Part shown: piece by piece, positions 58,373 through 64,000 of the stretch | Position numbering within the stretch: the first letter of the stretch is position 1 | Layout of the letters: every line of letters begins with the position of its first letter | NCBI RefSeq assembly: GCF_019649055.1 | Contig: NW_026570395.1 | Coordinates: 1-64,000 of the forward strand | Reading direction: 5' to 3' | DNA from: Paramacrobiotus metropolitanus | Taxonomy: Eukaryota; Tardigrada; Eutardigrada; Parachela; Macrobiotidae | DNA: 64,000 nucleotides | The notes under the pieces: generated by a model | Seen by the model: the letters and a program-made list of their open reading frames with translations, nothing else | What the model was told of the DNA's origin: nothing | Databases searched by the model: none | Made by a program: the position numbers and the translations under genes

Positions 58373-58672
58373 TGATAAAATGTCGTCAATCAGCGCATAA
58401 TTAAGCCATAATACGCTGACCGCTGAGGGAAATTTTACGCTGACAGAAGTGATTCGCGTAGACAAAACACAAAGAACCCGGCTGTGATGACGTTGTTCCT
58501 CTCCGCCGGTAGTGTGCACTGTGCGGTGTGCGGTATGCTATACACTGAATACATCTTGTATACTCGTAGATTCCTGGTAAAGGATTATAGGCACGTGGCT
58601 GCTGGTGTGTAATCTTTTGAGGGATTGTCTGCTTATCCCTGTTCCTGTTAGCGCCCACAACAACCGAGCATT
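58373..58672 (+). promoter_or_regulatory. Upstream region of pseudo-astacin gene B, duplicated from gene A
   Basis: This is the counterpart of 52,079-52,344, with TGATAAAATG, GCGCATAATTAA, CGCTGACCGCT and GCTGACAGA conserved in order. Confidence 0.6.
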
Positions 58673-61600
58673 ATGACACTGACCCCATCGGTATGCATGG
58701 GAATAGTGCTTATTCTACAGGGTGCCACAGGTAACAGAGACAGAGTAATATAATTGCTATTAGAACAGAGTAATATAATTATTAACAGAGGTAACAATTA
58801 TTATTATTTATTATTCGAGCCTTATTGAGTCTAGGTTTTTGGCAGTCGGTAATGATTGTTGAACTGTACTTTTTTAAAATGTATGGCACTTCACGCAAAC
58901 AGGCAGTTTTGGCGCATCCCAGCATCTGCGCACCACCAACGTGGATGGGGCATATGGAAAATGGAATGCATCGAGTATACCCTTCTGCATTGATTTGGAT
59001 TACTGTACGTTGATTGAAGTGTACTGTACAATATATACCGACACACCAGTTCACCATTGCATACCTACACTTAGTCTTCAGAGTATACAAGTATAGATAG
59101 TTGTAATTTGTTAATGTAACCTATTTTTCAGTTAATACGTTCAGTTGCAGTAGTCCTCTTGATATCTTAAACAACGTTTTATCATATTGCACTGTGTGAA
59201 AATGTATCACGTGCCCATTGTAGGCGAAGACAGATCAGAGAGAACTTCATCTTGTAAAAATCGAATTTTAACTTTATATATTTATTGTTTTTAATTTAAA
59301 ATTGAAATTTATGGTGTTCTATGTAGCCGCGACAGAAAAGTCAACAATTCAGCAAGCTATCCAGATCATGACGGATGCCCTGTCCAATAAGATGGTATTC
59401 ACTCCTGTGGACTGCACGGATAGTCGCTATAAGATCCGCTTTACGGCGCTGACCGGCGGACCGTAAGTCAAATAAATATATTCGGATAAATTATAGCTAG
59501 AATATTGACTTTTTTAGCGACAGCACTTATATTTAAGACTAGACAGTCGCGCGCTTCAACATCCAGCATTTCGTACTCACGTGGCGCAGTACACTGCCCG
59601 ACAAAAGTAAAATATCCGGCTGTCGTACAGCGTACTGCGCCGCGCCACAAGCGTACCGAATGCTGGAAATTTAGTATGCAGCGTGCATTTTCTTACCGTC
59701 CTCATCAATAGAGGCAGCGCCAACCGCACCTCCTCATCCAGTGATCCCGGGGTCAATCGGGCGCTCCAGACCACCCAGACCGAGCAGATGATAGCCATCG
59801 CCCGTGACAGTCTGAGCTGCTCCACCGATGTCCACTGCGTCCTCAAGTTCATCGCCATCAGTCTTGGCAAACGGGAGGAACAACTGCGCAAGGATCGCGA
59901 CCTGTATATTACCCTGAACCTCAGCAACGCTGTTACTCCGGTACGCTTCTACCTTAGGTTATAAGGTTATACAAGCTGCGCTCTGCTGATAGATTGTTCA
60001 ATTCGCAGAGCCTCTTTACCGTTTACACGGACTCGCAGGCGTACTGGGGCCGGTTCGGCTACGACTACTGCAGCATAACGGTAATGTACTGCTGATAATT
60101 ACTGGTATTGATAAGTCTCCAGATTAATGTCGTCGCCGTGGTTATTGGACCGCTGAATGAACCCCTGGAAATGTTAATATACATATTATGAGATTGAATC
60201 AGCTTATAGTTGTACGGTGTTTCGCTTGTTGACTGCAGCATAACCAACCAACGGATTACGCCAAACCCGGCACGGTGGTCTTCACCGTCCCTGCGGGCAG
60301 GCCTAACAGTCCGGGCTGTATACCGAAACTCAACAACATCAGCAACACCGACTGCCAGCTCATCAGCATGTTTTACGGTCTCAACCCGGGTTTATGCCTG
60401 CCGTGTACGTTACTGGCCATGGTGGATACTATTCTCATCCTGATACACTTCTACTGATCGAAATGAATGATTGATGAATACAATGAATGATGATTGATGA
60501 ATACACGAAAACAATTTTCCTGTACTGCAGTGAACTGTGCCGCCCAATCGTGCGTGACCACTACGACCGCAACGACGACAACCACACCCCTAACGACCAC
60601 ACCGACAACTACAACTGCCTCGACAACCACCGGGACGTCCACTGACACCACAACGTTAACGACAATCTCGACAACGACGGCGTTGACGACGACACCGACG
60701 ACCGACACAATCACGGCTGTGACGTGTCCAACGGCGGCGACAGCTCCAACGAGTAGGGGAATTTTATTTTTACTATACAGTTACACAGAACAGCCAAACT
60801 GAAAATTAATTATCGCAAAGGGCTACACTGCACAGTTTTACAGCCGCAGTCAGGATTTTCCGTAAATAATAATAATTTTGACATTAGCTCATTGGCCCTA
60901 AATACCAAAAAACCGATGTCATAGAAAGTAAATTTTTAATAAATTTTCGTATTGCATGTTTCAGCAACCGTGCCCCCGACATGTTCCGTTAACTTTTGCG
61001 CCACGCCCACTCCGACCATCGACGAGGCGAGCATTTTGTGGAACGACAAGTATTACATGTTTTCTGGTAAAAAAATTTATCTTCTACAGCATTCGCCAAA
61101 TAAAAAGCTTTCCCTTGTCTCTGTTACAGGTGACTGCGCCGTACAGATCGACATCACCAACAAGATCATTGGCCCATCGGTGCCTGTCAGCTATGTTCTG
61201 CCGGGGGTCACCGGTCCTGTGCGCTCCATCTGGACGGACCAAAAGTATCAGATCACGCGTGTCCGCACCGATGTATGTTGTATTAGGAAGTAATTTGCAG
61301 ATCGTATGACATTTGCCGATAGTGGTACTTTAAGATAAACCGCCGCTCCGGCAGCCTACGGTGATACGTATTCCAGTTACCGTGATAGGGACTACTACGT
61401 TGATAGTTACCTGGTACTATGGTGGTGCTTCTGCGTGGCGATCGTTGTTGTATATTTCGATGGAAATGCTGGAATCGCTTTGCAGACAGCACAGTACAAC
61501 TGCTGGGCATCCGGCTGCTTTCCCGTGTCGCCGATGGTGGACGATACACGCATCCGATGGGAGTTTATTCGCACCGATTACACCGGCGCTATTTCCACGG

Positions 61601-62507
61601 TCCGCCCGTACACCACGTACTCGTTCGATGGTATTAACTGGAGCACTTCTTTGACCGCCTAATACGAATATAATAAAATTATCTGTGACCTTTTGCAGCG
61701 GATATTTCGGCTTATGAACCGGATGATGGGGGCTTTCTGGTATCGACGTCATCATTGTGTGTCATTACCAATAACTGCAAGATCACACAGGGATGGAATG
61801 CCGCTTACATGGTCAGTTAAAACTGCAGACTTTGGTATCTTTCCCATGAGAAACACTTTCGCTGTGTAATTCCTACCCTTTTCATAAAAAAATTCACCTG
61901 TAGTATCAGCACCGGGTCTAGCTCCATTTGTTTAAGGATAATAGCTGACGGAAGTTATACGGACATTATACGGTACATTCCAGTCTTAGTTTTGACATTT
62001 TTCTACTGTACGATTAAATAGTGTATTCGGAATGAACTTCTTTAACAGATACAATATCATTTTATCTTAGCCGATGCAGAAAATAATTTTATTTTTACGT
62101 GTGAACCAACGCGGAAAAATTTTGTGGCGTGTTTTATTATTCGAAGTCGAGTAGCAAAAGCTTTCTGCAGAAGGTGCAATGTAGTGGGAAAAACAACGAA
62201 GTTTAAAGGGGATTGGCAATAACGGAGCTAAAAATAATCGCTGTCTACCTTTTGTCGGGTACGGAAATTACATATGTACAAAATAGCTGTGTTACTCTCA
62301 ACGCCTCGATTGTTCATCCTCGACGATATAATATCATGTGTTCAACAGGTAAAAGGCGCCGGCAGTATGAACTATGTCAACGTAATCGGCATCGGTGACG
62401 ACGGCAACCAGTACATCGAATCCCTGTTCTGGGCTGACACCGATGTCTACGTTTTCTTGACAAATGGGGATCTGCTGTCCAAATCCCTCCAGTGTCCAAG
62501 CCCGTAA
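58673..62507 (+). CDS. Secreted pseudo-astacin with Thr-rich linker and hemopexin-like tail, gene B
   Basis: Exons: 58673-58730, 58903-59004, 59327-59462, 59712-59940, 60009-60080, 60239-60404, 60531-60752, 60965-61066, 61130-61272, 61486-61630, 61699-61811, 62349-62507; 1,647 nt, 548 aa. Structure matches gene A exon for exon; only exons 1, 4, 7 and 11 differ in length. Signal peptide MTLTPSVCMGIVLILQGA. The pseudo-active site reads KFIAISLGKREEQLRKDRD, with the same zinc-ligand and Glu losses as gene A, so inactivation predates the duplication. The Thr-rich linker is five residues longer than in gene A. The C-terminal region keeps IDEASILWNDKYYMFSG, SIWTD and a Cys in CPSP at the end. AATAAA at 62,665 is a candidate poly(A) signal. 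Hemopexin assignment is moderate; the astacin fold is well supported. Confidence 0.8.
59563..59666. repeat. Small inverted-repeat element in intron 3 of gene B
   Basis: Left arm CCAGCATTTCGTACTCACGT (then GGCGCAGTAC) from 59,563 is the imperfect complement of the right arm 59,631-59,666 (CGTACTGCGCCGCGCCACAA then GCGTACCGAATGCTGG). No matching sequence is seen in intron 3 of gene A. Confidence 0.65.
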
Positions 62508-64000
62508 TAATACCGATCTAGACAAACCCGGGGATCCGAACTCCGAATTACGACCCAACAGATGTTTTTAATGGCAGTCACCACCATAACATTCCTGTTA
62601 ACGACTGCTGCGTAATTTTCGGTCATCCTGACAGCTGTAAATTTAGATGTTGACAAAATGTTCTAATAAACTGGCCAAATTCGGGTACCATACTACGCAG
62701 TATTTGTACGTACCATACACGGGCAAAGCCTTATTTGCTGTGCGGATAGTGTCATCGCTTTAATTAGAAAAATAAATGCAAAAATTTATGTATGTAAAAA
62801 GTTTTGCCATAACCGGTGCAAAATCGTTGGTATTTATTGTATTTAACATTACTTTGTTGTGCAGTTAATAGTGAAACGCATACTGAAGTACATTATGTGC
62901 TATCAATTTATGTACGATACAGTACATTATGTACTCGTATCTCTTAACGGTTTGTGTTAACGGACTCTAGCGGCGGAAAATTACAGTGCACGTGGATAAT
63001 GTGGTGGATACATATTGTCCTACTCCGGAAACACGGAGTATTCAAATACACACCGGTATTTTGTAAAACCACTGCACTTCCGAGATCTACCATATTGACT
63101 ATGGTATCAGGCTTAGCAGCATATCTCTCGGTCTATCGTACATATGGTAGGGCGGTTTACTTTCTTCGCGATCCAGTACCATCATGTAAATTAAGTTATA
63201 GAGTAGGTAGGTAGTACATCTACACGACAAAATGACATCAGTCCTATAAATTTTGCAAAGTTTATTTGAATTTCGGTATTTTCTATTACTGTATCTGATA
63301 AACTTCTGCTAGGCTGTCGTATAAGTCTGCCAAATTATGGCTGAAATCTGCATTCCTTACTTAAGCATTCATTAATTTCGGCGTTGTACAAGCGTGGCTG
63401 AGCAGGTTTGTTTATCGTTATTATTCGTTGGCTTCAGCATCAGCGCACCACAATACACCCGTGCAGGCCTGCTGCAAACGTACGTATTTGACCCTTCCAA
63501 AAATATAACTTATTACACATGGGAATTACCGGGAACTGTTTATAAAATTATACAGCAATTTTTATTTTCACGTCACGTGCACCAAAAGCCATGGCCCATG
63601 CATCCTGCTGCATAGCCGCTGCTGCTGTAAAAACGCCAACTGCAATAAATCGTCGATCCATGCATAAACCGCCACTGTCTGTTTTGGTCGTTCCCGGCGT
63701 TTTTTAATCCAAGCCAGTTGCCATTAACAATCGCCACTTCGACGTTTTTTACCCATCCAACCCAACGGCATCTTCCGGGTGGCAGCGATTTTTAATTACC
63801 CCAGCATAATTAATAACGGCCCTTCCAGAAAGCTGTTTAATATTCTCCAGCCGGCGGATGATTATTCTGTGCACTACCGGCAAATAAATTCCTTTTCTAA
63901 CGTGTCGCTATATAAGTTTCCTTACCGATCTCTAGCAGGCTGGCTTCTGACAGTGCTGGACATTTATACACCTCGGTGACCTTGACATAGATAAAATCAT
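62508..64000. other. Intergenic, no supported gene
   Basis: AATAAA at 62,665 probably ends gene B. The rest is AT-rich with many GTAC/TACAGTAC words. Open frames at 62,954 and 63,394 (the latter starting with GTG) have no domain or splice support. About 63,437-63,460 has a short match to exon 2 of genes A and B (CAGCATCAGCGCACCAC), too little to call a third copy. Confidence 0.45.

Noticed and set aside
63430-63480. Third pseudo-astacin copy
   Set aside because: Only about 19 bases (CAGCATCAGCGCACCACAA) resemble exon 2 and the frame does not continue with the family sequence.

Overview
The window is animal nuclear DNA. Genes carry many short GT-AG introns (about 30 to 770 bp, most 50-120), and the products are animal families: a receptor guanylyl cyclase, gustatory-receptor-like 7TM proteins, an SLC2 sugar transporter and astacin-like secreted proteins. 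Compact genes with small introns, a guanylyl cyclase receptor and divergent Gr-like receptors would suit a small ecdysozoan, and I lean to a tardigrade, but nothing here proves the species.

Layout. (1) 1-28,010 is one continuous satellite array of about 86 units of ~322 bp, entering from beyond the left edge. Each unit carries a 20-bp perfect palindrome and a run of spaced TGACA words; parts show higher-order (two-unit, ~646 bp) and segmental duplication. (2) 28,011-29,085 is boundary DNA with a weak exon-like ORF and a cluster of CCGGCT words. (3) 29,086-34,795, minus strand, is a 19-exon receptor guanylyl cyclase that I could join in phase from signal peptide to stop (1,129 aa). (4) 35,814-43,511 is a cluster of four Gr-like 7TM receptor genes: a divergent pair sharing a short promoter, then two tandem plus-strand copies, the last of which looks broken. 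All share a three-exon, phase-0 structure with a middle exon of 180 bp. (5) 44,823-45,302 is an intronless gene for a secreted His/Gly/Ala/Ser-rich disordered protein. (6) 47,423-50,016 is a 2.6-kb terminal-inverted-repeat element with a 9-bp direct repeat at each side, ending 210 bp before the start codon of an intronless GC-rich SLC2 hexose-transporter gene (50,227-51,753). (7) 52,345-56,745 and 58,673-62,507 are two 12-exon tandem paralogs for secreted proteins: an astacin-fold domain that has lost all three zinc histidines and the catalytic glutamate, a Thr-rich mucin-like linker, and a hemopexin-like C-terminal region.

The guanylyl cyclase and the Gr-like cluster could both serve chemosensation (inference). 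The paired pseudo-astacins are probably extracellular binding or matrix proteins rather than proteases. The most novel items are the pseudo-astacin pair, the palindrome-bearing satellite, and the TIR element sitting in the transporter promoter.
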